Assembly (NCBI GenBank): GCA_032871835.1 | Contig: CM065295.1 | Location: 65,221,687 to 65,285,686, forward strand | Reading direction: 5' to 3' | Length of the DNA: 64,000 bases | Source of the DNA: Dipteronia dyeriana | Taxonomy: Eukaryota; Streptophyta; Magnoliopsida; Sapindales; Sapindaceae | Part shown: positions 33,290 through 44,989 of the stretch, piece by piece | Position numbering within the stretch: position 1 is the stretch's first letter | Layout: each line of letters opens with the position of its first letter | Program-made: the position numbers and the translations under genes | The notes under the pieces: generated by a model | What the model was told of the DNA's origin: nothing | Database searches by the model: none | What the model saw: only the letters and a program-made list of their open reading frames with translations

Positions 33290-34235
33290 TCTTTACTAAC
33301 TTCAACACTCATTTTTCAATTAACGATCGAATGAAGTGGTAGCGTAGGTCTATATGCTTGGTCCTAGAATGGAACGCTGAATTCTTGGCCAAGTGTATTG
33401 CACTTTGACTGCCACTATGCAACACATTCATCACCTGATCGAATCCCAACTCTGCTAACAACCCTTGTAACCATATTAGCTCTTTACTTGCTTCTGTCAC
33501 AACCACATACTCTGCTTCTGTTGTAGAGATTGTCACTATCTTCTACAACTGGGACACCCAACTAACTGCGGTACTTGCCATTGTAAACACATATCCGGTG
33601 GTACTTTTTCTATGATCCACTTCTCCGGTAAAATCTGAATCCATATAACCTTCTAGCTTGATTTCATATTTTCTGAAGATTAGACATTTTTCCATCGTAC
33701 CCCGCAGGTATATTTGGATCCATTTCACGGCCTCCTAGTGAGGCTTGCTCAGATTGGACATGTATTGGCTCACAACTCCCACTGCTTGGGAAATATCTGG
33801 TCTTGTGCAAGTCATGACATACATTAGACTTCTAATGGCTGAAGCGTAAGGTACTCTAGCCATGAAATCTTTCTCCTATTCCGTCTTTGGACTCTGATCC
33901 TTAGACAACTTGAAGTGACTAGCCAAAGGTGTTCTTACTGGTTTAGCATCTCCCATGCTGAATCTCCGTAACGCCTTTCGAACGTACTCTACTTATGAAA
34001 GCTTCAATGTACCTTCCTATTTGCCTCTGTTAATCCTCATACTAAGAATTTGCTTTGCTGAACCCAAATTCTTCATCTCAAATTCACTCAAAAGTTGGTT
34101 CTTCAAATTATTTATCTCTTCTAAATCTGCACCGGCTACTAACATGTCATCAACATAAAGTAGCAATATTATAAAACTAGACTTAACTTTCTTGAAGTAG
34201 CAGCAGTGGTCATCATTGGAGCTCCCCTTGAGCTA
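33290..34235 (-). pseudogene. pol: Copia RT/RNase H fragment, 5'-truncated
   Basis: On the - strand it starts within RT (DDHCCYFKKV), then YVDDMLVAGADLEEINNLKN with the catalytic YVDD near 34135, FEMKNLGSAKQILSMRI, YVRKALRRF, ARVPYASA, RPDISQAVGVVSQYMSN, WIQIYLRGT, and YMDSDFTGEVDHRKSTTGYV. It ends with RNase H (MTISTTEAEYVVVTEASKEL, SQSAIHLAKN, TKHIDLRYHFIR) around 33540-33310. At least four in-frame stops are visible. Gag, protease, integrase and the first half of RT are missing. The upstream edge coincides with the start of the T-rich array at 34240. This lineage differs from the SIRE copies in the window. Confidence 0.92.
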
Positions 34236-34239
34236 TTTT

Positions 34240-34830
34240 TTTTATTTGATCTATTGTATATTGACGAAGATGAATATTTGGGTTTTTTAAACTTTTTGAA
34301 ACTTTTCCGAGCTTTTTTGAAATGCGTCTGATTTTTTTTTTCAAAGCTCCGAGCCTTTTTTGTTTCAAAGGGATCGAGTTTTTTTTGTAAGGTATCGAAC
34401 TTTTTTTGTATATGATCGAGATTTTTTAATAAGGATCGAGTTTTTTTTTACATGATCGATTTTTTTTTTGTAAGGGATCGATTTTTTTTTTATGAGGGAT
34501 CAAGCGTTTTTTCTTAAAGGGATCGTTTTTTTTTTTGTAACGGATCGAGTTTTTTTTTATATGATCAAGTTTTTTTTATAAGGGATTGAGCTTTTTTTTG
34601 TGAGGGATCGAGTTTTTTTTGTACATGATAGAGATTTTTTTGTAAGGGATCGAGTTTTTTTTTTTATTTTTTACATGATTGAGTTTTTTTTTTGTATGGG
34701 ATCAAACTTTTTTTATGAGGGATCGAGCATTTTTGTACATTATTGAGCTTTTTTTGTGAGAGATCGAGCTTTTTTCTTCAGGGCTCGAGTTTTTTTTAAG
34801 GGTTCGAGCTTTTTTACTCAAGATTATAAA
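34240..34830. repeat. Degenerate tandem array of GATCGAG plus T-runs
   Basis: About twenty units of 22-30 bases follow the pattern GATCGAG, then 7-10 T, then GTAAGG or GTACAT. Clear examples are at 34470, 34535, 34590 and 34640. Immediately downstream (34850-34960) a few reversed units occur (AAAAAAGCTCGGAC), so the array could fold back. It contains no coding frame. The origin is unknown; it may be an expanded low-complexity part of a retrotransposon. Confidence 0.8.
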
Positions 34831-35123
34831 CTTGTTTGCATCAGTTTAAAAATTCTCAAGCCAATATAAAAAAAGCTTGGACAGATTAAAAAAATGGTCG
34901 TACAAATTACAAAACAGCTCGTAAACATATCAAAAAAAGCTCGGACCAATTGTAAATCAAAAAATCTGGATCATGTTTAGACAAATTGTAGATCGATTTT
35001 CAGACAAGTTTTTTAGAGAGAGAGAGAGAGAGGAGTTACTGCTTTCAGTGATCAAAGTATGGAGATTGAAGTACAAAGAGAATTAAAAATTGATTATTTA
35101 AGGGCAATATGTGTAGTTCACCA

Positions 35124-35846
35124 TGTTATTGGTAAAATCTAAAGAATGATGAATCAACATAACTACCCAAAGATGCGGGAGTTGGATACGCCACATCACC
35201 AAGAGTCAACCTTCATGAACCTACTTAAGTTAGCCAAAGATGATTTCATAGCACCCGATCGGAGCTATTGAGATGGTCGGGTCAAAGCCTCCGGTCATGA
35301 TTGAATCATTTGTCGGGGAGAATAAGGCTTGGTTGAGTTTTGGTAGACGATCGGCAGATCGACACGTGGATACTTACAAATACCAGCAGAATGAGTCATA
35401 CTCCAATAAGGTGTCTCGAAACACACTTTGATAAGGAAGCGAGTTTCCTTATTGACGCCAGAATCCAAATTAGGCAAAAGATCTAATGCGTGAAGAACAT
35501 GAAACATGAAAGAAAAATGAAATGACTCCAATACGTCAACTTCACTCACTTGTATAGCACGAATTAGGGTTCTATGTATGTATAAATAGACCTTAATAAC
35601 ATCTATTAAAAATAGAGAAAATTAAGATTCTAGAGAGCACGAGAGACTAAGTGTATAATCAATTATTCATAGTGAATTTCTTTCCTGGTCGGTTTCCGAC
35701 AATCGTGGATGTTTCCCCGCTCTTAGGGTTTTACCACGTAAAATCCTTGTGTTTCTTTTGCTTTCTTAACTATTCGTAATTAGCAATTGAGTGACTTTAG
35801 ACATATTCTGTTCGACTTGTGATCCATCCAAAAATCACTGTCAACA
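35124..35846 (+). mobile_element. Solo LTR (723 bp)
   Basis: It begins TGTTATTGGTAAAATC and ends ATCACTGTCAACA, with a perfect 5-bp duplication CACCA at 35119-35123 and 35847-35851. A TATA box (TATAAATA) is at 35581-35588. The 3' part has TTTTACCACGTAAAATCC and TTCGACTTGTGATCCATCC, which are typical of the R-U5 end of Tork/Tnt1-like Copia LTRs. No internal region is left, so it arose by recombination between two LTRs. Confidence 0.85.
35581..35588 (+). promoter_or_regulatory. TATA box of the solo LTR
   Basis: TATAAATA lies about 265 bases before the LTR end and is followed by GACCTTAATAAC. The position fits the U3/R boundary. Confidence 0.55.
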
Positions 35847-35851
35847 CACCA

Positions 35852-37980
35852 TAATAGGTACCTTTTAAACTTAACTTATTAAACCGGTGACATTACTACA
35901 ACGCACTAAAAAAAAGAAGACATTTCTCACCATCTCCACACAATATTATGGGTCCAATACAAGATAGGTATACACGCGTACAATTATTACAATTTACAAG
36001 CCAATTATATATGAGTTGTGGCAAGCTGGCCTTGATAAACACTTGTTTGAAAATTCAAATAGAAGCCTCTAAAATAATTTGCAGTTAGTAAATTTATCAG
36101 AAAATAACATATCATTATAATTATCATTATCATTACCTTTATGGAAACCCATTTTCTTCATACCGGAAAAATTCTGAGTTTATTAATAATTCTCTAATCA
36201 TATATTTTGAAATCCAACAAAAAAATATATTATTATCATATATATATGATCCGGCTCTAATCATAACCGTTTTGAAATCTAAAGTTAATCAAATCTATAA
36301 TATTATAAAATGATGATCATGAAACACAGTAAATTACAGGGGAGATAACAAATTGACACAGATCAGATTAGCCATGACTGTGGCTGAACCAACATTGAAT
36401 TTGTTGTAATTGGGGAGTGGGGACTATAATAAATTAATAATACAATTTGGGTATCACAAATTATTAATGTCTGACACACTATGAAATCATAAATTTTTCA
36501 GTCAACATAATAAAGTGCAATTACATTTATGTCACAATCTCAGTGGAGTATAACCAAGGGGAACCAAATTTTCCACATGTATGTGACAATAAAAATTAAG
36601 AAGAAAAAAACAATAAAGACATTGACCTTGACTTGGACAAGTCTTCGTACCAAGTTTAGGATTATATGGAACACATTAACAGAATGATCTTCAACTTGTT
36701 ATCTACGCAAAGAGACGACTTGGAAAACATAATGGAATATTGGAAGATTATTTGTTTTATATGTAAAGACATTGACCTTGATAGAAGCAATTGATAATGA
36801 AAACGGTGGCTCGGTGGCTCTATCATCACCTAAAAGTCTAAAACAGTTCTTACACCTTTTTTTTTTTCTTTAGAGAAGCTATTTTTGAGAGATGCAATTG
36901 GCACTCTATAAAAATGATCTATTTACATGTAATTTGATTTTTTTTTATTAATAACAACTTTAACCTGAATTAAAATTACTAAAATTAGATTAAAAAGTTC
37001 TAAATACACTTAAAAATATTTTCTTTTTTGTTTTAGAAAACGATTTTTTTCCGTCTTTATTTTTTTCACACTTTTGTATTTTTTTCATCTTTACTGTTTT
37101 ACAAATCCTAAAACATCTTCTTCTGTTTTTTCCAATATTTTAAAATTTTTCTTGTAGAAGTTCTTTTTCAGTGAGCACAATCTTTGATTTTCCAAATAAT
37201 GCTATGGACTTATCTAATCGATCCACATAAATTTTTAGAGTTATTGCACTGCTGCCGAAGATCACAACCTGCAAGTAACAGAAAATAGGGACTTTGCCAC
37301 TAGAATCAAACAAAACCATTCTTTATCATTTTGGTGGACAGAGACAGAAGCAAGAGTGATGCAATTAGAGGAATCTGAATTGTTTGGTTGATGAACATGC
37401 ATATGTAGAAGGCTGTATAATATATGCTATGAAAATAGTTCCTTTTTGAAAAGAAAATGTAAATTTGAAGATCCTGGGAAATTATTAAATATGGAAAAGA
37501 ACATTGGTTAATTGAAATTAAATCGCAATAATAATGTTCATATGTTTATTTTCTTTTTCAGTTTGAATATATGTCAAAATTAAAATTAAAATTCTAAAAA
37601 AATAATGGATAATATTAAAATAAAATGGAGTATCTTTTCAAATTATTATATTTTAAATGAAGTGTCTTTAGAATAGGAGTACAAAAGATAAAAGGGATCA
37701 TTTTGGAACAAAATAAAGTGTCTTTAGATTTTTTTTTTAAATTTTAAAGTTTTAGAATGGAGTGTCTTTATAAAAGAAATGTAAAAAAAGAAAAGAAATT
37801 GGATAGTAAGAAGAAGCTCTATGTTTTTTTTTATTATAATGGTATATTACTAAAATATCCTTTAAATAAATTACAGAAAATAACTAAAAAATATAGGATT
37901 TAGCTATAATACATAAACCGGATAGTTGGGGAGCTCAAAGTGAAAAAAGAGAAAAGATGAGGGAACCCTAGAAAAAAAAT
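35852..37980. other. AT-rich DNA without recognised features
   Basis: I see no coding domain, no clear repeat boundary and no RNA gene here. The sequence is strongly AT-rich, with T-runs and short echoes such as GACATTGACCTTGA at 36620 and 36768, and GGAGTGTCTTT-like words repeated between 37625 and 37770. Confidence 0.6.
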
Positions 37981-38234
37981 GTGAATAGTGGTTGTTGTAA
38001 AAAAAATTCTGTTGATGCTACAGTATTTTCGTTGCTGCTACGGTGCCACAACAGTAATTTGACAAGGACGTCATTGTGCCTATCAAAAAGATATTTCTAT
38101 TCTAATTACCTTGCAAATACAACGAGTCCACAAACTAGTATAGCAAGTAAACAGTGGTCGTTCCCACATAGAGGTGGAATTCGTCAACTACCTATAGCTT
38201 TAGAGTTTATGAAAGCAAGATAATGGAATGTGGA
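37981..38234. other. Left flank of an older repeat split by the gag-only element
   Basis: This joins 40862 once the 38235-40856 element is removed. It contains ATGCTACAGTATTTTC and GCTGCTACGGTGCC, related in wording to the CTACAGTG array at 43364. It also has AAGTAAACAGTGGTCGTTCC, which resembles conserved ends of some plant retrotransposons. A frame of 80 codons here matches nothing known. Confidence 0.4.
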
Positions 38235-38839
38235 TGACGCAGCGGGGTATGAGGAAAATAAGAATGATCACTTTGTCGGACCCTGAGGCACACTAAGACA
38301 AACCTTGACGCAGCGACCGGTAGTTACCCAAACATTGACCGCCATGCAATGGCCATCATTCCCTAATCTTCGTCATAAAAATGGTGCTCTCGAATCCTCA
38401 AAGAGCATGTCGAATCCAAGACAAATAAATGTTTCAAAGGAACGATTTTATTAATATTGATCAAAAGGTTAAAAGTTACAATAATTGTAAATAATAAGAC
38501 TATTTATAATAAACTAATCCTAATACGACTCGAATACGAAATTACTAAAAAAGGCTAATACAATAAATGATCAAAATTAATCAGAATCTTCTAAGATTCA
38601 TGACTCCTAACTTGACTGCAAAAAAAAAAAGATCAAATCTTACCCAAAGATCAACTCTAAGATTTGATTTATTTCCAAAACCTAAATTTAATTCATTTCC
38701 AAAACCTAAATTTAATTCATAATCAAACTAATTAAAATAAATGAACTTCCTAAACAAGAAAATACTCAAATTAACAAAATAAGAAAATAAAGAAATTGCT
38801 CGACATGGGCCGCAGTTCATTCATCTTTGTCCTACATCA
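38235..38839 (-). repeat. 3' LTR of the gag-only element
   Basis: It is colinear with 40289-40856. It carries an extra 22-base duplication (ATTTCCAAAACCTAAATTTA, twice near 38680) that the right LTR lacks. On the - strand the purine-rich AAGAAAAGGTGAC precedes it as polypurine tract. Confidence 0.93.
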
Positions 38840-38894
38840 GTCACCTTTTCTTAAAAAGAACTCGTCCTCGAGTTTGGTTAAAACAAGCAGAAAG

Positions 38895-39179
38895 TCAAGT
38901 AAACAAAGAAAAACCCCTATTCGTCTTATGGGAGTGGTAAACGCCAACTGAAAAATCTCTCAGTAGTTCATCCCAAATCCACAACGGCACCATAACAATC
39001 GTCCAACGGAATGTAGAAGAAGCCCAAGGTATTCGCCATTGGCGATGCCTATTGGTTACGACTTTGGCCGCTTGACACTTGCGGAGGTTTGGACGGCAGC
39101 GATTCCTCGTTGCTAGCTCTTCCCATCTCACATAGTATTCTCCTCCTTTTAGAAAAAAACTCGTCTTCGAGTTTGGCAA
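38895..39179 (-). other. Open frame of 94 codons in the gag-only element
   Basis: The - strand frame reads with few rare residues and contains YVRWEELATRNRCRPNLRKC and PLWIWDELLRDFSVGVYHSH. It starts upstream near the gag relic and ends close to the 3' LTR. I do not recognise a domain. It is rich in Trp and Arg, and short. It could be a remnant of a longer polyprotein or non-coding sequence that is open by chance. Confidence 0.25.
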
Positions 39180-39303
39180 GGTTTTGTTTGGGTGGATAAT
39201 ACTTCAAATGTACCATCTTAGTCAATCACTGGCCTGAACGAATATACTTCAGATGGCAACAACAATGTTGGATCTTCAAAATCCAAATGAAGAAAAACAA
39301 TCT

Positions 39304-39850
39304 TCAAATTACCCAAAAAAGAATTGTGTGGATTTTCAAATAAGTTGTCACCACTTTATCAATGGAAATCGATTTAGCTTCCAGTTTTGCTTCAACCACA
39401 TCTAAAGTGCAATTAATATCAATGGTTGGATCGTAGTCTTCAACTTCTAAGATCAAAGGCTTGTCTTCAATGACTTCAACAACTTCAACTTCATACAAAA
39501 TATCTTCAACTATATCTTCTGCATGACACAAATCTTCAAAATAATCATTTGAAAGATATTCCTCCTGCATTACTTGTTTCATAATAGGCCATGATTGAAT
39601 CCTATCCATTCCAAATCTTTTCCGATCCTTTTGAAAGTCTTCCCACCAAATTAATGCATCATTTTTCAAATAAATTTATACAAATAAAACTTTCAGACTT
39701 TCTTCCGTTTTTTGATATTCAAAATATTCTTCAACTTCTTCCAACCAATTAATAAATTCTTCAGCTTTCATATGTCCAGAAAAAAATTGAAGTCTTCGTT
39801 GATAAGCATTATAGTTTGAAAAATAATTATTGGAACCAAGAGAACTACTG
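39304..39850 (-). pseudogene. gag: Gypsy-type Gag relic of the gag-only element
   Basis: On the - strand from 39850 the sequence gives SNNYFSNYNAYQRRLQFFSG, then MKAEEFINWLEEVEEYFEYQ, then KTEESLKVLFV and a TAA, and in the same frame YLKNDALIWWEDFQKDRKRF and WPIMKQVMQEEYL. The EExINWLxxVExxFxY and KNDALIWWEDFQ words are the core of retrotransposon Gag proteins (retrotrans_gag family). Downstream is an acidic stretch (EDIVEDILYEVEVVEVIEDK). One stop is visible in the core; the C-terminal zinc knuckle is missing. Confidence 0.8.
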
Positions 39851-40274
39851 AAACCTATTGAGAACCGAAATCAGAGTTTGTAAAAAAAAAGGTACAAAAA
39901 ATTGAATCCTGAGAACTGCTTATGAAAAATAAAATCACTAGTGGATTCAAATGTGTGTGACGCGTGCAACTTTAATTGGTGTGATGGTGAGCGCAATCCG
40001 AAATATCTGAAACTTGTGAGGATGATCTGAAATTTCTGACTCTGTTAAAGCTGATCTGTAAATTGTAGCACTATTGGGCCGATCTATAATTTTTACAGTC
40101 TCTGAGGCTGATTGTAAATTCTCCAAACTCTCACACATACTCTCTCTCTATTTTCTTTTCAAGTTCATTTTTCTATTTTTTTATAGGGGGATATGGAGGG
40201 TGAATATATGGCGTTTAGAAAGGTAGTTGCTTGTGGTCCGTGGACCCTGAGCCTAACATAGAGGTAGACTCGGT

Positions 40275-40288
40275 GCTCTGATACCAAT
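40275..40288 (-). other. Primer binding site of the gag-only element
   Basis: On the - strand the bases next to the 5' LTR read ATTGGTATCAGAGC, a perfect initiator tRNA-Met primer site. Confidence 0.9.
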
Positions 40289-40856
40289 TGATGCAGCGGG
40301 GTATGACAAAAATAAGAATGATCACTTTGTCGAACCATGAGGCACACTCAGACGAACCTTGACACAGCGGCCGGTAGTTACCCAAGGATGAACCGCCATA
40401 CAGGGGCCATTATTCCCTAATCTTCGTTAGAAAATGGTGCTCTTGAATCCTCAAAGAGTATGTCGAATCCACGACAGATAAATGTTCCAATTGAACGATT
40501 TTATTAATATTGATCAAAAGGTAAAAGTTCCAATAATTGGAAATAATAAGACTATTTATAATAAAATAATCCTAATACGACTCGAATACGACATTACTAA
40601 AAAAAACACAAAAACAAGAAAGGATCAAAACTAATCAGAATCTTCTAAAATTCATGACTCCTAACTTGACTGGAAAACAATGATCAAATCTTACCCAAAA
40701 GTTAAGTTTGATTTATTTCCAAAACCTAAATTTAATTCCTAATCAAACTAAAATAAATAAACTTCCTAAACAAGAAAAGACCCAAATTAACAAAATAATA
40801 AAAATAAAGAAATCGCTCGACATGAGCCACAGTTCCTTCATCTTTGTCCTACATCA
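40289..40856 (-). repeat. 5' LTR of the gag-only element
   Basis: It begins TGATGCAGCGGGGTATGA and ends CCTACATCA on the + strand. It is next to the primer site at 40275. It differs from the other LTR by substitutions and several small indels, so the insertion is moderately old. Confidence 0.93.
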
Positions 40857-41645
40857 GTGGATGAGGTGAGAATGGTGTGTGTGAAGTGTAAGCATAATGC
40901 GGTGTGTGAGAGGTGAGTGAGATGAACCTAAAACTAAAGGCATAAAACTAAATATAGAAATGTAACCGGATGGTTGCCTTTCTATATTAGACCACTCATA
41001 ATTAAGTTATTCTACTCTTAAAGGCAAGTCATCCTATCTACGAAAATAATGGTAGGTTGGAAAGATGGAAGATATTAGTCATATAAGGGAAGTAAGTTCA
41101 CCAAAAACAAGATGCAATTCATGTAGATTGTAGAACATGTGAAATTCATTTAATTCAAATAAAGGGTTCGTTCTCTATATTAAGGAATTCTGTAACTAAA
41201 TCATATATTATTACGAATTATTTGTTGATTAAGAAATACCGAAATCAGTTCATCACTCAACCAAGGTTATGGAAGAGTAATTGTGTCTAGGTCTATACTT
41301 ATTAAGCAAAAGAACAATGAACCAAAGCTATCCTAGCAAGTTATGCAATAACAAGCTTTTCTCATTCAATTGAGCTAAAAGTCAAGATTATGCCCTGAAG
41401 GTTATCTAAGCAGAATCCCAACTCTCATTCACTCAAATAACATAGTATGTTAAACCATTCACCAACATATATACACAAATGAGATATTTGATTATAACTA
41501 CTCTTACATCATTAGGTTAATCTACTCCTAATCTCATCCATACATACACATCAATTTATAATCCTCCATACATATGCTTATCATAATAAAAGCTTAATTA
41601 TACACATACTAAAGAATGAATCAATACCAAATCAAATCAAAGAAC

Positions 41646-41648
<3 letters not shown>

Positions 41649-41690
<42 letters not shown>
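41649..41690. repeat. (TA)n microsatellite
   Basis: This is a pure alternating tract of 42 bases. Confidence 0.97.
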
Positions 41691-41691
<1 letters not shown>

Positions 41692-42457
41692 CTGAAGTGT
41701 AGGCTTACAAATGTTCCCAAGTGAGAATTAAACATCAAAGATAACAGTGAATGCAAGAGAAGAGTAAGTAAGAGGTCACCCATGAAGAACAACTCCTTCA
41801 AAAGCTCACAACCTCCATTGATGTTGCTTGGCTCGGTTTTGGCTCAAAGAGCCCTCCTTTTCTCTAGCAATCTACTCTAAGATAGGGATAAGATGTGTAT
41901 AAATGTGGATGAGAAGACTTCCATTAAGAAGGAACCTCTATGGAAGCTTGGAAGCTTCTCTCTTACTTTGGTGGTGTTGAGATCTAAGAATGGGTTTCTT
42001 AGATCAAAAAGATGAATTTCAGTCATTAGAAAGGAAGCAAATTGATGTATTTATAAAGGGAAATGTTAGGGCAAGAGTTTGATGTGAAAAGACATAAAAA
42101 TCCTGTAAAATACGGCCAATTCACAGGTTCTTTCCCACGATTTGAAAGTTGTAGAATGCCTTCTGCAAGTTTCTCTTTTCTGGTCCATGAGTTCTTACCC
42201 GTGGTGCTGAAGTCGCAGTGATTCTAGCGAGCTTGTTCGTTCTCTTCCGGGGGTAATAAGGTGTAGTGGTGATCTTGAAGCTCAGTTTGGCCATAAAAGT
42301 TGAGAGGATTTGGAGGAGAGGAAAAAATATACATGAGAGGTTATAAATGGTGGTAATCTGACTGTTGGGATGTGCATCATCGATCTGGGCAGAAAACAAT
42401 TGGAAAAATGGCCAGAAATGTTGGTGGAACGGTTGGGTCAACGTAATGTCGGTCATG

Positions 42458-42780
42458 ACTATTCTGAGGCCCCTGGGCAAATCTTAAAAATGGGCCCCAG
42501 ACTAACATAATCATCCCCACTTCATCCCAAAATAAAATTAAAAGTCTCATGACTTTTATATCTCTGGTTACCATTTTTTTCTTTAGTGGGTGGAGAAGAA
42601 ATAAAGAATATATAGGTAATATGTGATAGGAAAGTAAGAAACTTTAAAAAAATGGATTTTGTACTAGAATAAAACGAATTGGGCCATGTTCTATTTTTTT
42701 TTTGGTATTGTTTAAGCATTTTTTGGATTTTTTTTTACAACTTAACCCACGAGGGGCCCGGGACGGGTGCCCACCCTTGA
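42458..42780. mobile_element. Possible small hAT-related fragment
   Basis: The left edge has GAGGCCCCTGGGCAAATC and ATGGGCCCCAGAC. The right edge has GAGGGGCCCGGGACGGGTGC followed by CCACCCTTGACCCACCCC. Such GGCCCC and GCCCACCC wording is common at the ends of the hAT type seen at 1259-2370. No matching terminal repeat or 8-bp duplication was found, so this is a weak call. Confidence 0.25.
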
Positions 42781-43363
42781 CCCACCCCATGGTCGGTCAA
42801 CGTCAAGTCTAAAGTGGGTAATGTGGGTCTACAATCCATGTCAGCTGAGGTTAAAGATGATGATATCACGTTGACGTCAGGCTGATTTGTCGGGGGGTAC
42901 TTAGAATTGGGCTAGGGTGTGATTAGTGGCCCAAGTGACTTGTTGTTGAGGCACACTTAAATCTTGGCCAGGGTGCATTCAGTAGCCCAAACAGCCCACT
43001 CATATGAAACACACCGTTCCATTAATGGTATGGCACGCTGCTGTACATTAGTTGGCAAATTACAGTAAGCACCCCTGATCTCTTCCCTAATCATAGAATC
43101 TTTAATACATTTGACCCTGATTCTCCATAATGTCATAATTGCCCCTGAAAATTTCCTTATTTCCTTCACTTTAAGTACAAATTCCTTCTTTGGGGGACAT
43201 TTACTTACACATGGCTAAACACACAACAAATGCATAAAAGTGCTCAGAAATGAACACAAAAGATAGGAAAAGAGAGCTCTAAATGTGAACATTTGTAGAT
43301 TGATCATAATTTTATCAATGCTACAGTATTCTGCTACAGTGACTTTACAATAATTCCACCGCT

Positions 43364-43419
43364 GCTACAGTGCCGCCGCTACAGTGCCGCCGCTACAGTG
43401 CCGCCGCTACAGTGCCGCC
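43364..43419. repeat. Four perfect 14-bp tandem units
   Basis: GCTACAGTGCCGCC is repeated four times without change. Looser relatives precede it (ATGCTACAGTATTCTGCTAC from 43318) and recur at 38010-38045. Confidence 0.95.
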
Positions 43420-43559
43420 GCTTTAGGCTTCACTAGGGTTTTGGTATATGCTTGGGTAAATTAGGGTTTTAGCAGATATGCTAAATATCAAGCTTTATGG
43501 ATCCTATGTGCAAGGAGGCCGTTTTGTCTCTTTCGTCTCCGGTGGCAGTGCCGAGCTTG

Positions 43560-44205
43560 ATAGCAGTGTCCTTCTATCAAGAGGTTGAATGACCACCTCA
43601 TAATTGCTTGACTTCACATCATTTGATTCTCACCAATCTTCTCTAAAAGAGAATCATTCACCACATCAACATCCTCATCATGGTCAATAGTCTTAGGCCT
43701 ACAATCATCTATGACAACATTAGATGATTTCATGACACTATGAGTTTTCAAATTAAACACACCACATTCCTTACTGTTAGGGGCATAGCCAATAAATATT
43801 CCCTCATCGCTTTCAGCATCAACTTCTCAAGTTGATCTCAGTCATTAGGAATGTAACATTTTCTTCTAAATGAGTGGAAGTAGATAGCATTTGTCTTCAT
43901 TGCCTTCCATAACTCAGAACCTTAGGAAAACTCTATTTCATATGTAACATGTCGTATAGACGGCTTCAGCCCAAAGGTTCCTAGGGACATTGTTGCTAAG
44001 CACCTCACATGTGACATCACTTGAAGGACCATATTGTTCCTCTCAACAACCTTATTTTGTTGAGGTGTTCTAGGAGCCGAGAACTCATGGAAAATGCCTA
44101 AACTATTGCAATAGTTTTCAAAGCAAACATTTTCAAATTTCCTCACATGATCACTCATAATTCCTTTAATGCTTTTAATATGAGTCTTTTTCATTTTGCA
44201 CAACC
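43560..44205 (-). pseudogene. pol: SIRE-type Copia integrase/linker fragment
   Basis: On the - strand it gives LCKMKKTHIKSIK, then MSDHVRKFENVCFENYCNSL, GIFHEFSAPRTPQQNKVVER (the catalytic Asp and Glu of integrase are retained), SLGTFGLKPSIRHVTYEIEF, and after stops the YIPND and EGIFIG-like region that in the intact element connects integrase to RT. It parallels 24400-24980 of the SIRE element. A segment after TYEIE is missing, and there are several frame breaks. It is a small, old, truncated copy with no LTR. Confidence 0.88.
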
Positions 44206-44210
44206 AACGA

Positions 44211-44672
44211 GGTCTATGGGTATAATATTTATGCTGATTCAACAAAGCCTTATAATATTTCATTTAATGTACAAATCCAGTCAACCACTTAGAATACTCA
44301 AATTAATAAATTTGATAATACCGAAAATTAAGAAGAGAAGAATAGAAAGAAACTTAGAAAATTTTAGAGATCTATATATAATCAAAATAAATTAAATTAT
44401 ATAACCCAGCCTATTTATATAGTGTCTTTTTTTCCCATGTCGACTTCTTGAGTTGACACGTTATCGGAAAAAATTCACCTATACCAATAACCATAGCTTA
44501 TCTCACGCACTAAACGGGGTCTATGGGTATAATATTTTTGCTAATTCAACGAAGCCTAACAATAATTTAATTCATGTATGAATTCAATCAACCACTTAAA
44601 ATACTCTAATTAATAAATTTGATAATGCCTAAAATTAAGAAAAGAATAATAGAAAGAAACTTAGAAAATTTT

Positions 44673-44706
<34 letters not shown>

Positions 44707-44725
44707 AAAATAAATTAAATTATAT
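44211..44725. repeat. Direct duplication, two ~200-bp copies 307 bp apart
   Basis: The copy from 44211 (GGTCTATGGGTATAATATTT…) to about 44402 recurs from 44518 to about 44725. Both run through TCAACCACTTA, AATTAATAAATTTGATAAT and AGAAAGAAACTTAGAAAATT. The second has an (AT)n expansion at 44675-44702. This looks like a tandem duplication with a ~310-base unit. Confidence 0.85.
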
Positions 44726-44989
44726 ATCTCTTTTTGTCTCTAGTGGTAGTACCAAGCCTGGTGGAGGTGTCATCCTCCTCGGCTTGTCAAGTTGGTCTGA
44801 GTACGGTGAGTGGAGTGACTTATTCTTCTTGGGTTTTTCCTTTTGCATTTGGTGGGGTGTGCTTATTGGTTGGTCAGCTGATTTATCCTCAGCCCGAGGG
44901 GGTGTCTCGGTGATTGTTTCGGATTCGGGTAAGGGTCCCATTCAGAGTTTAGAGCCTATAGTCATTTGCGTGTCTCTTCAAATATTCTC

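Larger units (their letters stand above)
38235..40856 (-). mobile_element. Non-autonomous LTR retrotransposon, gag only (TR-GAG type)
   Basis: LTRs at 38235-38839 and 40289-40856 (TGAYGCAGCGGGGTATGA…CTACATCA) flank a 1449-bp interior. A perfect 5-bp duplication GTGGA lies at 38230-38234 and 40857-40861. The primer site, read on the - strand as ATTGGTATCAGAGC, touches the right LTR, which makes that the 5' LTR and fixes the - orientation. The interior encodes a Gypsy-type Gag relic and one further - strand frame, with no protease, RT or integrase. Mobilisation would have depended on a related autonomous element. Confidence 0.93.
40862..43360. other. Unassigned region, probably older retrotransposon sequence
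   Basis: No coding domain was recognised on either strand. It continues the sequence that ends at 38234. It includes an (AT)n tract at 41649-41690 and a GC-rich patch at 42735-42800 that may be a hAT end. Several CACAAACCA-rich stretches resemble LTR U3 sequence but have no partner. Confidence 0.45.

Noticed and set aside
38895..39179. Chromodomain or integrase C-terminus in the gag-only element
   Set aside because: I could not find the aromatic cage or flanking integrase motifs. Kept as an unrecognised open frame only.
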